Part shown: positions 8,321-17,900 of the stretch, piece by piece
Layout of the letters: every line of letters starts with the position of its first letter
Numbering within the stretch: the first letter of the stretch is position 1
NCBI GenBank assembly: GCA_045642925.1
Contig: JAZUJW010000048.1
Location: 143,331-207,330, forward strand
From: Firm-04 sp045642925
GTDB lineage: Bacteria; Bacillota; Clostridia; Oscillospirales; Ruminococcaceae
DNA length: 64,000 bases
Reading direction: 5' to 3'
The notes under the pieces: model-generated
The model's input: only the letters and a program-made list of their open reading frames with translations
The model's database searches: none
Told to the model about the DNA's origin: nothing
Program-made: the position numbers and the translations under genes

Positions 8321-9058
8321 TTATGGTTGATAACTCGGCGGGATGCAGTTTCCTGCCGCGATTTCCTGTAAAATAGTGCCTGCCATCAGCAGACCTGCCG
8401 CCCCCGGTACCCATGGCGCACTGCCGATCGGCGGGCGGACGGGATGCAGGGTATCCTGACTGTTTGCGGGCTGTGCAATGGCGTTGACGGGTTCTTCGGG
8501 CGAAAAAACGACTCGCAAATGTTTGACACCGCGTTTGCGCATGGCGATGCGGATGCGCTTGGCAAGCGGACAGCCGTAAGTTTTTTCAAGGTCACAGACG
8601 CGGAATCCCATCGGGTCAAGCTTATTGCCCGCGCCCATGCAGGCAAGAATCGGTACGCCGCATTTTGCCGCATTTTCCAGCAGATTCAGCTTGTCATTGA
8701 CCGAATCTATCGCATCTGCGATGTATGTGAACTGTGTCAGGTCAAGTTCCGTGCCCGTATAGCGGATGGGCAGTGCCGTGACATGACAATCGGGGTTGAT
8801 ATCGAGAATCCGTTCGCGCAGAACCTCTGCTTTCGGTTTTCCGACCGTTGAAGTCAGTGCGCAAAGCTGACGGTTGCGGTTGCTGTCCGATACCGAATCG
8901 GCATCGACCAGCGTCATGGCACCGACACCGCCTCTTGCAAGGGCTTCCGCGGCATAGGAACCGACACCGCCCAGTCCGATGACACAGACGTGTGCGGCAA
9001 AAATGCGCGGCATGGCTTCTTCGCCAAGCAGAAGCGCCGTGCGGGAGAATGCTTCCAT
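8321..9058 (-). CDS. tcdA: tRNA threonylcarbamoyladenosine dehydratase (TcdA/CsdL), ThiF-fold
   Basis: ATP-dependent enzyme of the E1/ThiF/MoeB fold that cyclises t6A at tRNA position 37 to ct6A; cytoplasmic. 245 residues. The chosen ATG at 9058 (MEAFSRTALLLGEEAM) has GGAGGGACG just upstream; a longer reading frame upstream has no family match. Seen: the nucleotide-binding loop VIGLGGVGSYAAEALARGGV, DADSVSDSNRNRQ with the adenylation Asp/Arg pair, IDAIDSVNDKLNL, and the late segment SAPWVPGAAGLLMAG. It lacks the Cys-x-x-Cys zinc pairs of MoeB, as TcdA proteins do. It lies 22 bp after rodA in the same direction. Confidence 0.85.
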   Translation of the reverse strand: MEAFSRTALLLGEEAMPRIFAAHVCVIGLGGVGSYAAEALARGGVGAMTLVDADSVSDSNRNRQLCALTSTVGKPKAEVLRERILDINPDCHVTALPIRYTGTELDLTQFTYIADAIDSVNDKLNLLENAAKCGVPILACMGAGNKLDPMGFRVCDLEKTYGCPLAKRIRIAMRKRGVKHLRVVFSPEEPVNAIAQPANSQDTLHPVRPPIGSAPWVPGAAGLLMAGTILQEIAAGNCIPPSYQP

Positions 9059-9080
9059 TTGCGTCCCTCCGTGGGATGGA

Positions 9081-10223
9081 TTATTCCGCCTCGTAGAACA
9101 GGCGGTATTTCTTGACTTTATGCGTATAGGAGCTGATGACCAGCCCGATGCAGAGGTACATGGATACCATTGCCGTACCACCTGCACTGAAAAACGGCAG
9201 TGGGATGCCGATGACAGGCATGACCTTCAGCACCATGCCGATATTCATAAGATAATGCGTGAACAGGATGGCAAACACACCCATGCAGATGGTTTTGCCC
9301 ATGACATCTTTTGCGGCATGGCTGTTCGAGAGAATGCGCAGGCAAATCATTGCCATGATGACAATGGCGATGACTGCGCCGACAAAGCCGAATGCCTGCC
9401 CGATGAATGAAAAGATGAAGTCGTTGTGGATTTCGGGCACTTCCACATAGGCTTCCGCATCGAGTCCGAGTCCGAACAGTTTTCCTGCCCGAATGGCTTT
9501 CAAGCCGAGGTCTTGCTGATATTCGATGCCGAGCGGGTCAGTGCCGGGGTGAAACAGCACCAGAATGCGGTTGCGGTGAATGTCGCTGAATACATATTTC
9601 CAGACGATGACACCTGCAATTGGCAGAAGTGCTGCACCAGCCAGCAGATACCAGAATGACAGCCCTGCCGTAAACAGCATGAAAACGGTCATGGAGGCAA
9701 AGACGATGGCAGTACCGTAGTCGCCCTGCACTGCCACAATGCCCATTGGAATGGCGGCGTGCAGCAAAAGCAGAAGCAATTGCGGCGGACGGTTCAGTTT
9801 GTCGCGCACCTTGGAAATGTGCAGCGAAAATGTCAGCAAAAATGCAAGTTTCATGATTTCAGACGGCTGGATCTGGACAAAGCCAAGGTCAACCCATGCG
9901 ATATCGTCCGCGCCTTCTCGTCCGTAGCCCAGACTGGTGAAGGTCAGCGCGACCAGCCCCAGCGTGACAGGAACATATAGAAACCAGAGCTTTGCAAGTT
10001 TGTGGTAGTCCATCGCGGAAATGGCAATGCAACCGACCAGTCCGATGCCCATGGAAATGAGCTGCACAAGCCAGTCGTTGGAGTCTACTTTGTCGGAAAG
10101 CGACTGCAGCCAGATGATGCGCAGCATGAGTACCGATGCCGCGGCACAGATGGTAATCAGCAGAAGCAGCAGCTTGTCGAGCCGTCCGATGAACTGCCCC
10201 AAGCGTTTGAATAAACTGTTCAC
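9081..10223 (-). CDS. rodA: FtsW/RodA/SpoVE-family peptidoglycan polymerase, RodA type
   Basis: SEDS-family glycosyltransferase that polymerises lipid II during cell elongation; integral membrane protein. The start is taken as GTG 10223 (MNSLFKRLGQFI), with AAAGGA 9 bases upstream; the frame upstream is low-complexity and basic. 380 residues with about ten membrane helices. Family marks: QPSEIMKLAFLL, QGDYGTAIVFASMTVFM, NDFIFSFIGQAFGF (containing the catalytic-loop region) and PLPFFSAGGTAMVSMYL. Length and the absence of FtsW-type cytoplasmic tails favour RodA over FtsW. It follows comM by 31 bp. Confidence 0.88.
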   Translation of the reverse strand: MNSLFKRLGQFIGRLDKLLLLLITICAAASVLMLRIIWLQSLSDKVDSNDWLVQLISMGIGLVGCIAISAMDYHKLAKLWFLYVPVTLGLVALTFTSLGYGREGADDIAWVDLGFVQIQPSEIMKLAFLLTFSLHISKVRDKLNRPPQLLLLLLHAAIPMGIVAVQGDYGTAIVFASMTVFMLFTAGLSFWYLLAGAALLPIAGVIVWKYVFSDIHRNRILVLFHPGTDPLGIEYQQDLGLKAIRAGKLFGLGLDAEAYVEVPEIHNDFIFSFIGQAFGFVGAVIAIVIMAMICLRILSNSHAAKDVMGKTICMGVFAILFTHYLMNIGMVLKVMPVIGIPLPFFSAGGTAMVSMYLCIGLVISSYTHKVKKYRLFYEAE

Positions 10224-10254
10224 GGAGGGAGATCCTTTCTTTTGTCTGTTGCTT

Positions 10255-11790
10255 TTATTTTGAGGGTGAGATCTGCCAGTATTTGCGGTCGAGCGTGCGG
10301 TACTGCACAGCTTCCGCGATGTGGGATTCTTCAATGACCTCACTGCCGCGCAAATCCGCAGAGGTGCGGGCGACTTTCAACAGACGGTCATAGGCACGGG
10401 CAGATAACCCGAATTTTTCGAATACATTTTTCAGGCGCAGTTTTGCCTTGTCGGTCATCGGACAGAATACCGCGAGTTTGTCGGGCGTGATGCGTGCGTT
10501 GCAGGTGATGCCCGTTCCGGCAAAGCGTTCGTTCTGAATGGCTCTTGCCGCCATCACACGCTTGCGAATTTCGGCACTGGATTCTTCTTTTTTGCCGTCC
10601 GAGAGGTCATCAAAGGAAACCGGCGCGGCTTCAATATGCAGATCAAATCTGTCCAGCAATGGGCCGGAAACGCGGTTAAGGTACTGCGCGGCGGCACGCT
10701 GTCCGCAGGTGCAGGGACGTGTCGGGTGACCGAGATACCCGCACGGACAGGGGTTCATTGCCGCGATCAGCATGATGGAACAGGGGTAGCGCACGGTGCC
10801 GGCCGCACGGGAGATGGTAACTTCCCTGTCCTCCAGTGGTTGACGGAGAATTTCCAGTGTACGGCGGTCGAATTCTGCCAGTTCGTCGAGGAACAGCAGT
10901 CCGTTATGGGCAAGTGAGATTTCGCCGGGATGCGGAATCGTGCCGCCGCCCGCCAGACCTGCCGTAGAAATGGTGTGGTGCGGAGAACGAAACGGTCTGA
11001 CTGTGACCAGCGGATGCTCTGCATCCAGCAATCCTGCAACAGAGTGAATTTTTGTCGTTTCGATGGATTCTTCAAAGGTCAGCGGCGGGAGGATGCCGGG
11101 CATTCTTTTGGCAAGCATACTCTTGCCCGAACCAGGCGGGCCGATCAGCAAAGCGTTGTGACCGCCGGCCGCGGCAAGTTCCAGCGCATATTTTGCATTG
11201 CTTTGCCCGTGCACATCAGAAAAGTCGGGGACGGTGACCTGTGCGGCATCCGTCAGACCGACGTGCGGTTCCTGTAAAAGCGGCTTGTCTCCTTCCAGAT
11301 GTTCCAGCAGTGCGGCGGCACTCGGCACGCCGTAAACGGCAATGCCATCGACCACTGCCGCTTCTTTTGCATTTTCAGCAGGAACGTACATGGTGCGGAT
11401 GCCCTTTTGCTTAGCAAGCAGTGTCATGGGCAGAACGCCGTTGACGCGGCGGACATCGCCGTTTAAGGATACTTCGCCAATGACGGCGGCATCGGCAGGG
11501 ATCTTTGCTCTGCCAAGCGCCGATAAAATTGCCATTAATATCGCAAGGTCGTGCATACTGCCGTTCTTGCGAAGGTCAGCGGGTGCCAGATTGATGACAC
11601 AGTTGCTTGTCGGGAATACGATGCCGCAGGCGTAGAGTGCAGATTTGATGCGCTCACGGCTTTCCTGTACGGCAGTATCCGCCAGTCCGACAATCTCGAA
11701 GCGGGGAATGCCTTTGCTGACTGCAATTTCGACATCCACAGGAAAAGCATTCAGTCCGAACAGCCCGAAACTGTTGACGGAAGCAAACAT
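10255..11790 (-). CDS. comM: YifB/ComM family Mg-chelatase-like AAA+ ATPase
   Basis: 511 residues, standard length. ComM is a hexameric helicase that promotes branch migration of natural-transformation intermediates; related YifB proteins occur in most bacteria. Order of domains: N-terminal ChlI/LonC-like domain (MFASVNSFGLFGLNAFPVDV), AAA+ core with Walker A GPPGSGKSMLAKRMP near residue 217, Walker B LLFLDELAEFDRRT, then the C-terminal Mg-chelatase lid. An inserted zinc-finger-like stretch, MNPCPCGYLGHPTRPCTCG, carries four Cys, as is usual in the family. AAAGGAGG precedes the ATG. It may head the rodA-tcdA operon or be its middle. Confidence 0.92.
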   Translation of the reverse strand: MFASVNSFGLFGLNAFPVDVEIAVSKGIPRFEIVGLADTAVQESRERIKSALYACGIVFPTSNCVINLAPADLRKNGSMHDLAILMAILSALGRAKIPADAAVIGEVSLNGDVRRVNGVLPMTLLAKQKGIRTMYVPAENAKEAAVVDGIAVYGVPSAAALLEHLEGDKPLLQEPHVGLTDAAQVTVPDFSDVHGQSNAKYALELAAAGGHNALLIGPPGSGKSMLAKRMPGILPPLTFEESIETTKIHSVAGLLDAEHPLVTVRPFRSPHHTISTAGLAGGGTIPHPGEISLAHNGLLFLDELAEFDRRTLEILRQPLEDREVTISRAAGTVRYPCSIMLIAAMNPCPCGYLGHPTRPCTCGQRAAAQYLNRVSGPLLDRFDLHIEAAPVSFDDLSDGKKEESSAEIRKRVMAARAIQNERFAGTGITCNARITPDKLAVFCPMTDKAKLRLKNVFEKFGLSARAYDRLLKVARTSADLRGSEVIEESHIAEAVQYRTLDRKYWQISPSK

Positions 11791-11824
11791 CCGACAGCCG
11801 CCTCCTTTCTGTGAAAATAATTTG

Positions 11825-12760
11825 TCATTCTTCGCGGAAGTCGCGCATTCTCTTCAGTCGCTCACGTACTTCTTCAGGAGAATCGAGCATTTCAGGGTGC
11901 GGGGCATACTGCGGATGATGTGTGGCAGGTGTCATGTCTTCCAGCATGGCTTCTGACTGCACTGCCTGTTCGGTGAAATCGGCAGCCTGCTGTGCGGCGG
12001 CTGCGGTCGCAGCAAGTTCGGAAAATTCTTCACGAAAATCCATGATACTTGCATTCGGACGCGGCGGCTGCTGTACCATAGCGCCACCCTGCGGCATAGC
12101 GAATTCTGCCGGTCTTTCCTGTGGCATGGGTGCGGGGGCAGGTGCGGGCTGCGGTACGGAAACGGTATCCATTGCAGCGACTTTCGGTGCGGCAGGTGTA
12201 AGGACGCCGTCACTGCCGATGGTGTCCATGCTGTCAAATGCCTTTTTTTCGGTGACATACGCAGGTGCAACATATTCTGAGGGATTCAGACGGTCTTGGA
12301 AAGCGGGATATCCCGGAATTTGTTTCAGTTTATCCAATTCGTTGTGATTCATCAGCGCCCAGATATTCATGCCGATGCCGATAATGGAAATCAGAAAATT
12401 CGGAATCGCAGCGGCGCTGAGATGCATGAGGGTATATAAGGTCAGAAAGCCATATGCGCCCAAGGCAACGTAAGAAGCGGTACGGATCTTCGAGCCAATC
12501 AGAAATGCAATCACCAATGTCATGAACGAATACATCAGTTGAAATGCGCCTGCATTCATGCCTTCGAAAAATTTGTTGAAACCGGTTACATTGTTGCCGA
12601 GAATCATGGCTGCGCCGAATGACCATACGGCGAACAGCAATGCCATAATAATATGTGTCCAGAAAAGAATACTGAAATTCTTCTTGGTTCTGTTCACACG
12701 TTCGCGGTTGCGGGCGTTATCTGCCTGATGTTTTTCATATTCCTGTACAAAATTCTGCAT
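11825..12760 (-). CDS. membrane protein with Pro/Ala-rich cytoplasmic tail (paralogue 3 of 3)
   Basis: 311 residues: a charged N-terminus (MQNFVQEYEKHQADN), about four membrane helices within residues 30-140, then a long Pro/Ala/Met/Gln-rich tail ending VRERLKRMRDFREE. Just after the helices comes LKQIPGYPAFQDRLNPSEYV. The two genes upstream have the same plan and an equivalent motif (DGYPDFHEKF and EPGFPLFDIS), so I read the three as diverged tandem copies. Strong ribosome site AGGAGG 6 bases before the ATG. No known family recognised; the tail may bind partners. Confidence 0.75.
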   Translation of the reverse strand: MQNFVQEYEKHQADNARNRERVNRTKKNFSILFWTHIIMALLFAVWSFGAAMILGNNVTGFNKFFEGMNAGAFQLMYSFMTLVIAFLIGSKIRTASYVALGAYGFLTLYTLMHLSAAAIPNFLISIIGIGMNIWALMNHNELDKLKQIPGYPAFQDRLNPSEYVAPAYVTEKKAFDSMDTIGSDGVLTPAAPKVAAMDTVSVPQPAPAPAPMPQERPAEFAMPQGGAMVQQPPRPNASIMDFREEFSELAATAAAAQQAADFTEQAVQSEAMLEDMTPATHHPQYAPHPEMLDSPEEVRERLKRMRDFREE

Positions 12761-12793
12761 AACATAACCTCCTGTCAGTGAAGCAGATTCATG

Positions 12794-12823
12794 AAAAAAC
12801 GCATGGGCGACAGTATGCCGCCC
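12794..12823 (-). terminator. weak hairpin with T-run between two membrane-protein genes
   Basis: Minus-strand stem GGGCG(G)/(T)CGCCC followed after five bases by six T residues, in the 94-bp gap before the third paralogue. It could attenuate rather than end transcription, since the following gene has no obvious promoter. Confidence 0.35.
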
Positions 12824-12854
12824 TGCGAATTAATCTATCGGATAGTATGCGGAA

Positions 12855-13691
12855 TCAGGATTCATCAGCATTTTCCAGTGACTGCATGGAATCAGAGACT
12901 GCAACCGATGCAGACATAACAGGAACGTCAGATGCCTTTTCTGCTGCGGTATCTGCCAGCTTTTTGTTTTGAACCTGTTTGGTCAGTTCTGCTGCAAGTG
13001 CTTCTGTGGATGCGTTTCTTTCGGCATAATCTTTTTCAGGATCATAGTAGGACTTTTTCTTTTTCTTGCGCAGAGAAGTGTTTGCGGTGAAGAAGGACGG
13101 GCGCTCGCGCTGTTCGCCTTTGTGTGCCAGAAGTGTCTGGATGACGTAATCGGACTGGTTGATGTCGAATTTCTCGTGGAAATCGGGATAGCCGTCCATC
13201 TGTTCCAGCGCGCCCTCTCTGCGCATTGCCTGGAAAGAGAACACGTAGAAGCAGAAGCCGACTACACCGAGAATTGCAGAAATAAAGTCCATTTTTGCGA
13301 TACTGAGTATGATGACCATGCCGTACCATGCCAACAGGAGAATATTGATGGTGTGGTAGTTTGCCCATGCAAGGTAACCTGCGATGATAATGCCCATTGC
13401 AGCGAGAATCTGGAAGATACCGCCGCCGAGGGTTGCGCCCGGGCCGTCAAGTTCCGTGAACGGAATACTCAGCAGGGAAAATCCGCAGATATACACGCGG
13501 AAAATGGCAAGGAAACAGACGAGAATACAAATGATCATGTTGACAACGAAGGTACGTCTGTGAGTATGTTCAATCTCGTGCATCTGGATGCGGCAGTATT
13601 CGTAATGGGATTCATTCTTCTCCAAGTGGACGATTTTCGGTTTTTCCTCATTGAAGGGGTTCTGGGGATCAATTTTAATTGACGCTGACAT
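12855..13691 (-). CDS. membrane protein, unknown function (paralogue 2 of 3)
   Basis: About 278 residues. ATG 13691 (MSASIKIDPQNPF) is preferred because AGAAAGGA lies 11 bases upstream; the ATG four codons earlier sits too close to that site. Long charged N-terminus, then helices (TFVVNMIICILVCFLAIFRV, ILAAMGIIIAGYLAWANYHT, ILLLAWYGMVIILSI, ISAILGVVGFCFYVFSF), then the motif MDGYPDFHEKFDINQSDYV and a basic tail (KKKKKSYYDPEKDY). Its start lies inside the end of the gene upstream, so the pair is translationally coupled. Confidence 0.75.
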   Translation of the reverse strand: MSASIKIDPQNPFNEEKPKIVHLEKNESHYEYCRIQMHEIEHTHRRTFVVNMIICILVCFLAIFRVYICGFSLLSIPFTELDGPGATLGGGIFQILAAMGIIIAGYLAWANYHTINILLLAWYGMVIILSIAKMDFISAILGVVGFCFYVFSFQAMRREGALEQMDGYPDFHEKFDINQSDYVIQTLLAHKGEQRERPSFFTANTSLRKKKKKSYYDPEKDYAERNASTEALAAELTKQVQNKKLADTAAEKASDVPVMSASVAVSDSMQSLENADES

Positions 13692-14424
13692 AATATTCGC
13701 CATCCTTTCTGGTGTTTTGAGCGGTTTCAGTTTCGTTCATGGCAGGGATGCATTCCAGTGCATCCGACATGGCAGGGGTGGCAGGAGCCTCATCGGGAAG
13801 CGGTCTGTTGTCGTAGTAGCGGTCGTGATACTTCTCCAGATGCTTGAACGCGATCGGCGTATCAGCCACAGTATCAAGAAGGTCTTCCATATCAGCAGCG
13901 GCGGGGCACTCTGCATTGTTGACACGGCGCTCCTCATACTGCAATGCCTGAAAATGGGTACGTTTTTCCTGTACAAGCTGTCTTTCTTTTAATTCTTCAT
14001 AGGAAATATCGAACAGTGGAAAGCCGGGTTCCTGTTCGAGCTTTTCCCAGCGTATGGAGGCAATCAAATTGATGATCGAAAGAAATAGTGCAATCACAAC
14101 ACCGGCTGCGAACTCCGAAATCACCATCAGAATGATCTGGGCAGTCAGGACGAGCAGGTTCGGCTTGATGTGCTTGGTGTAAAAGGCATAAATCACACCC
14201 AACAGTGAAACGACTGCGTAAAGGAATCTGGCGCCGGCATCAATATCGGTGCCGGTTACGAAGGTGTAGGTGAATGTAGAAAAAGCGCTGACAATGATAA
14301 CAGTTGTGCAAATGTAAAGCTCGATCCACATCATCACATCGAAAAACTTGTCAAGACGTTGTTTGCGTTTGCGGCATATGGCGTAATTTTCGTTTCGGAC
14401 AGCATCGGTCAGTACAGAGGGCAT
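13675..14424 (-). CDS. membrane protein, unknown function (paralogue 1 of 3)
   Basis: 249 residues from ATG 14424 (MPSVLTDAVRNENYA), preceded by AAAGGAG at 8 bases. Four hydrophobic segments between residues 30 and 130 (WIELYICTTVIIVSAFSTFT, ILMVISEFAAGVVIALFLSI and others), then LEQEPGFPLFDISYEELKER and a hydrophilic tail. First gene of the operon, transcribed from the promoter at 14478-14506. Family not recognised; the shared GYP/GFP motif right after the last helix ties it to the next two genes. Confidence 0.75.
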   Translation of the reverse strand: MPSVLTDAVRNENYAICRKRKQRLDKFFDVMMWIELYICTTVIIVSAFSTFTYTFVTGTDIDAGARFLYAVVSLLGVIYAFYTKHIKPNLLVLTAQIILMVISEFAAGVVIALFLSIINLIASIRWEKLEQEPGFPLFDISYEELKERQLVQEKRTHFQALQYEERRVNNAECPAAADMEDLLDTVADTPIAFKHLEKYHDRYYDNRPLPDEAPATPAMSDALECIPAMNETETAQNTRKDGEYYVSVN

Positions 14425-14477
14425 AAAATCCACTCCTTTCAGAATAGTGAATGCATACAAATATCCTATTTTATCTT

Positions 14478-14506
14478 ATTATACCACAAATTACACAGAA
14501 TGTAAA
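14478..14506 (-). promoter_or_regulatory. sigma-A promoter of the membrane-protein/comM operon
   Basis: Minus strand TTTACA (14501-14506), 17-bp spacer ending TGTGG, TATAAT (14478-14483). About 45 bases of leader to the ATG at 14424. The 480 bases between this operon and rpoB hold this promoter, a hairpin, and the rpoB promoter and leader. Confidence 0.8.
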
Positions 14507-14590
14507 TCCCAAATTCATAATTTTTTCAAAAATTTTGAAGCCCGAAAAAGTGACGAAATCAGCGGCGAAACGGCGAAAGCAATAATGCCA

Positions 14591-14628
14591 AAAATGCCGC
14601 AAATCACAGCGGTGAAATGCGGCATTTT
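14591..14628. terminator. symmetrical hairpin between two divergent promoters
   Basis: Perfect 11-bp stem AAAATGCCGCA / TGCGGCATTTT with a 16-base loop, flanked by A- and T-runs so it would act as a terminator on either strand. No gene ends into it; it separates the minus-strand promoter at 14478-14506 from the rpoB promoter at 14661. Confidence 0.55.
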
Positions 14629-14660
14629 ATATGAATCGTTTTGAAATACCTGTACTTTGC

Positions 14661-14689
14661 TTGACAAAGGAAGCATTTTCATGTATAAT
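14661..14689 (+). promoter_or_regulatory. sigma-A promoter of rpoB
   Basis: Perfect TTGACA (14661-14666), 17-bp spacer, perfect TATAAT (14684-14689): a very strong promoter, as expected for rpoBC. Confidence 0.9.
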
Positions 14690-14693
14690 AGTA

Positions 14694-14722
14694 GAATGCC
14701 TGATTAGGCACAAGTGGCATTC
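14694..14722 (+). promoter_or_regulatory. hairpin at the start of the 210-base rpoB leader
   Basis: GAATGCC / GGCATTC stem (7 bp, 15-base loop) placed right at the predicted transcript start. The remaining leader to the ribosome site at about 14891 holds no other stem I can support. Long rpoB leaders are often used for feedback control; this is inference. Confidence 0.4.
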
Positions 14723-14905
14723 CCCGCAAATAGTATAGCATAGAATCCAGCGGTTGTCAAGTCCCAAATTTCCCGATTCGGCAAAAACCCTCTCAGGCAT
14801 TCAGGAAAGAAGAAGTCTTGATTTTACTGGGATTCCGTATGGTGTCTGCTTGTGCTTTCCTTTTACAGTCCATTGTTTAAACAAAAAGTCAGGAGGTTTT
14901 TGCCC

Positions 14906-17900
14906 ATGAGCTTGCAAACCAATCCGCAGCCGCATATGCTGGTCGAAGTGACAGAGAAACAAGTCGGTAAGAATACGCGGCTGAGCTTCGGCAAAATCAA
15001 TGAGGTTTTGCAGATGCCGAACCTGATCGAGGTGCAGAAGAATTCCTATGAATGGTTCCGCACCGAAGGTCTGCGTGAAGTGTTCCGCGATGTTGCCGCC
15101 ATTACAGACTTCAACGGCAACTTACAGCTCAGCTTCATTGATTACAAAATCGATGATACCCCGAAGTATACCATCGCAGAGTGCAAGGAACGCGATGTCA
15201 CCTATGCAGCACCGCTGCGTGTGACCGTTGCCCTCTGGAACAAAGAGACCGATGAGGTCAAGAAAAGTGAGATCTTCATGGGCGATATGCCGCTGATGAC
15301 TGACAGCGGTACGTTCGTCATTAACGGCGCAGAGCGTGTTATCGTATCACAGCTCGTCCGTTCTCCGGGCGTTTATTATGCTTCTGCAAAAGATAAATCC
15401 GGTAAAGACCTGTTCTCCACCACCGTCATCCCGAACCGCGGCGCATGGCTCGAATACGAAATGGATGCCTCGGATGTCATCTATGTCCGTATTGATAAGA
15501 ACCGTAAGATCCCGCTGACAACCTTCATCCGTGCATTGGGTGTCGGTACTGATGAGGAGATTTTCGAACTGTTCGGCGAAGACAGCCGCCTGAAGGCTAC
15601 CATCGAACAGAAGGAAACCGCAGGCAAGGACGGCGAACGCAATACCTCCGAAGCACTTCTCGAAGTCTATAAAAAACTGCGCCCCGGCGATCCTGCAACC
15701 ATCGACGGCGCACAAACCCTCCTGAATAACCTGTTCTTCGATGCGAAACGCTATGACCTTTCGCGTTTCGGAAGATACAAGTACAATAAAAAGCTCGGCA
15801 TTGCCTCCCGTCTGGCAGGTCATGTCCTCTCCCGCCCCGTCATCAATGGCATGACCGGTGAATTGATGGCTGTGGAAGGCACGAAGGTTTCCTATGATCT
15901 TGCACAGGAAATCGAACAGGCAGGTGTCCGTGAGGCATTTGTCACGGTAGAAGTCAAGCGGCTTCATACCGATGAAAAGACACATGAAACCGTTTCCGAG
16001 ATGATTCAGCGTGAAGTCAAGATCCTCGGCAACGGCATGGTCGATATCAACGGCTATATTGATTTTGATGCAAGCGAATACGGCATCAACGAGAAGGTTT
16101 CCGCCGCAATTCTGGCAGAGATCCTCGAAGAAGCCAACGGCGACCGCGAACTTCTCGAAGAAGGCATCAAAAAACGTGCGGACGAGCTGGTTCCGAAGCA
16201 CATCATCCGCGATGATATCTTCGCTTCCATCAGCTACTTCTGCAACCTCTGTGACGGCGCCGGCACAGCCGATGACATCGACCACCTAGGCAACCGTCGT
16301 ATCCGCAGTGTCGGCGAATTGCCACAGAACCAGTTCCGTATCGGCTTCTCCCGTATGGAGCGCGTGATCCGTGAGCGCATGAGCTTGCAGGCAGCAGACA
16401 TCGAGTCTGTCACACCGCAGGGACTTGTCAACATTCGTCCGATCACCGCAGCGATCAAAGAATTCTTCGGTTCTTCTCCGCTGTCCCAGTTCATGGACCA
16501 GAACAACCCGCTGGCAGAATTGACGCATAAGCGCCGTTTGTCTGCACTGGGCCCTGGTGGTTTGTCCCGTGACCGTGCAGGCTTCGAAGTGCGTGACGTT
16601 CACTACTCGCACTACGGCAGAATGTGCCCTATCGAAACGCCTGAAGGCCCGAACATCGGTCTGATTTCCTACTTGGCATCGTTCGCAAGAATCAACACCT
16701 ACGGCTTCATTGAAGCGCCTTACCGCAAGGTCAACAAGGCAACGGGCGTTGTTACGGACGAAGTCATTTACATGACCGCGGACATGGAAGATAACTATTA
16801 TGTTGCACAGGCAAACGAACCGCTGACGGAGGACGGCAAATTCGCAAGAAAGCGTGTTACTGCACGTCACCGCGACCAGATCCTCGAATGCGACCGCGAA
16901 CTCATCGACTTCATGGATGTTTCGCCGAAGATGGTTGTTTCCGTTGCAACTGCAATGATCCCGTTCCTTGAAAACGATGACGCGAACCGTGCACTGATGG
17001 GCTCTAACATGCAGCGTCAGGCAGTGCCGCTTCTGAAAACAGAGCGTCCGTTTGTCGGTACAGGTATGGAATACAAGGCTGCCGTGGACTCCGGTGTCTG
17101 CGTGCTGGCGAAGGAAGCAGGTACGGTCGTTGCCGTATCCGCTGACGAAGTTGCCGTGAAGTACGGCGAGCGTGAGGACGAAGTCCATCGTTATCAGCTC
17201 ATCAAGTTCAAGCGCTCCAACCAGGGTACCTGCGTCAACCAGAAGCCGATCGTCGAAGTCGGCGAACACGTTGAAGTCGGTCAGGTCATTGCAGACGGCC
17301 CTGCAACCTGCGACGGCGAAATCTCCCTCGGTAAGAATGCCCTCATCGGCTTCATGACCTGGGAAGGCTACAACTACGAGGACGCTGTTCTGCTGAATGA
17401 GCGTCTGGTGCGTGAGGATGTATTCACCTCCGTGCATATTGAAGAATACGAAATCGAATGCCGCGACACCAAACTCGGACCGGAAGAAATTACCCGCGAT
17501 ATTCCGAACGTCGGTGACGATGCACTGAAAGACCTCGACGAGCGCGGTATCATCCGCATCGGTGCAGCGGTTCATGCAGGCGACATTCTGGTCGGTAAGG
17601 TCACGCCGAAGGGCGAAACCGAACTGACCGCTGAAGAAAGACTCCTCCGTGCGATCTTTGGTGAGAAGGCACGCGAAGTCCGCGACAACTCCCTGAAAGT
17701 GCCGCACGGCGAAGCCGGTATCATCGTGGATGTCAAGATCTTCGACCGCACCAACTGCGATGAACTCGGCCCGGGCGTCAATATGATGGTTCGCTGCTAT
17801 ATCGCACAGAAGCGTAAGATTTCTGTCGGCGACAAGATGGCAGGCCGTCACGGTAACAAGGGTGTCGTTTCCCGTATCCTGCCGGAAGAAGATATGCCGT

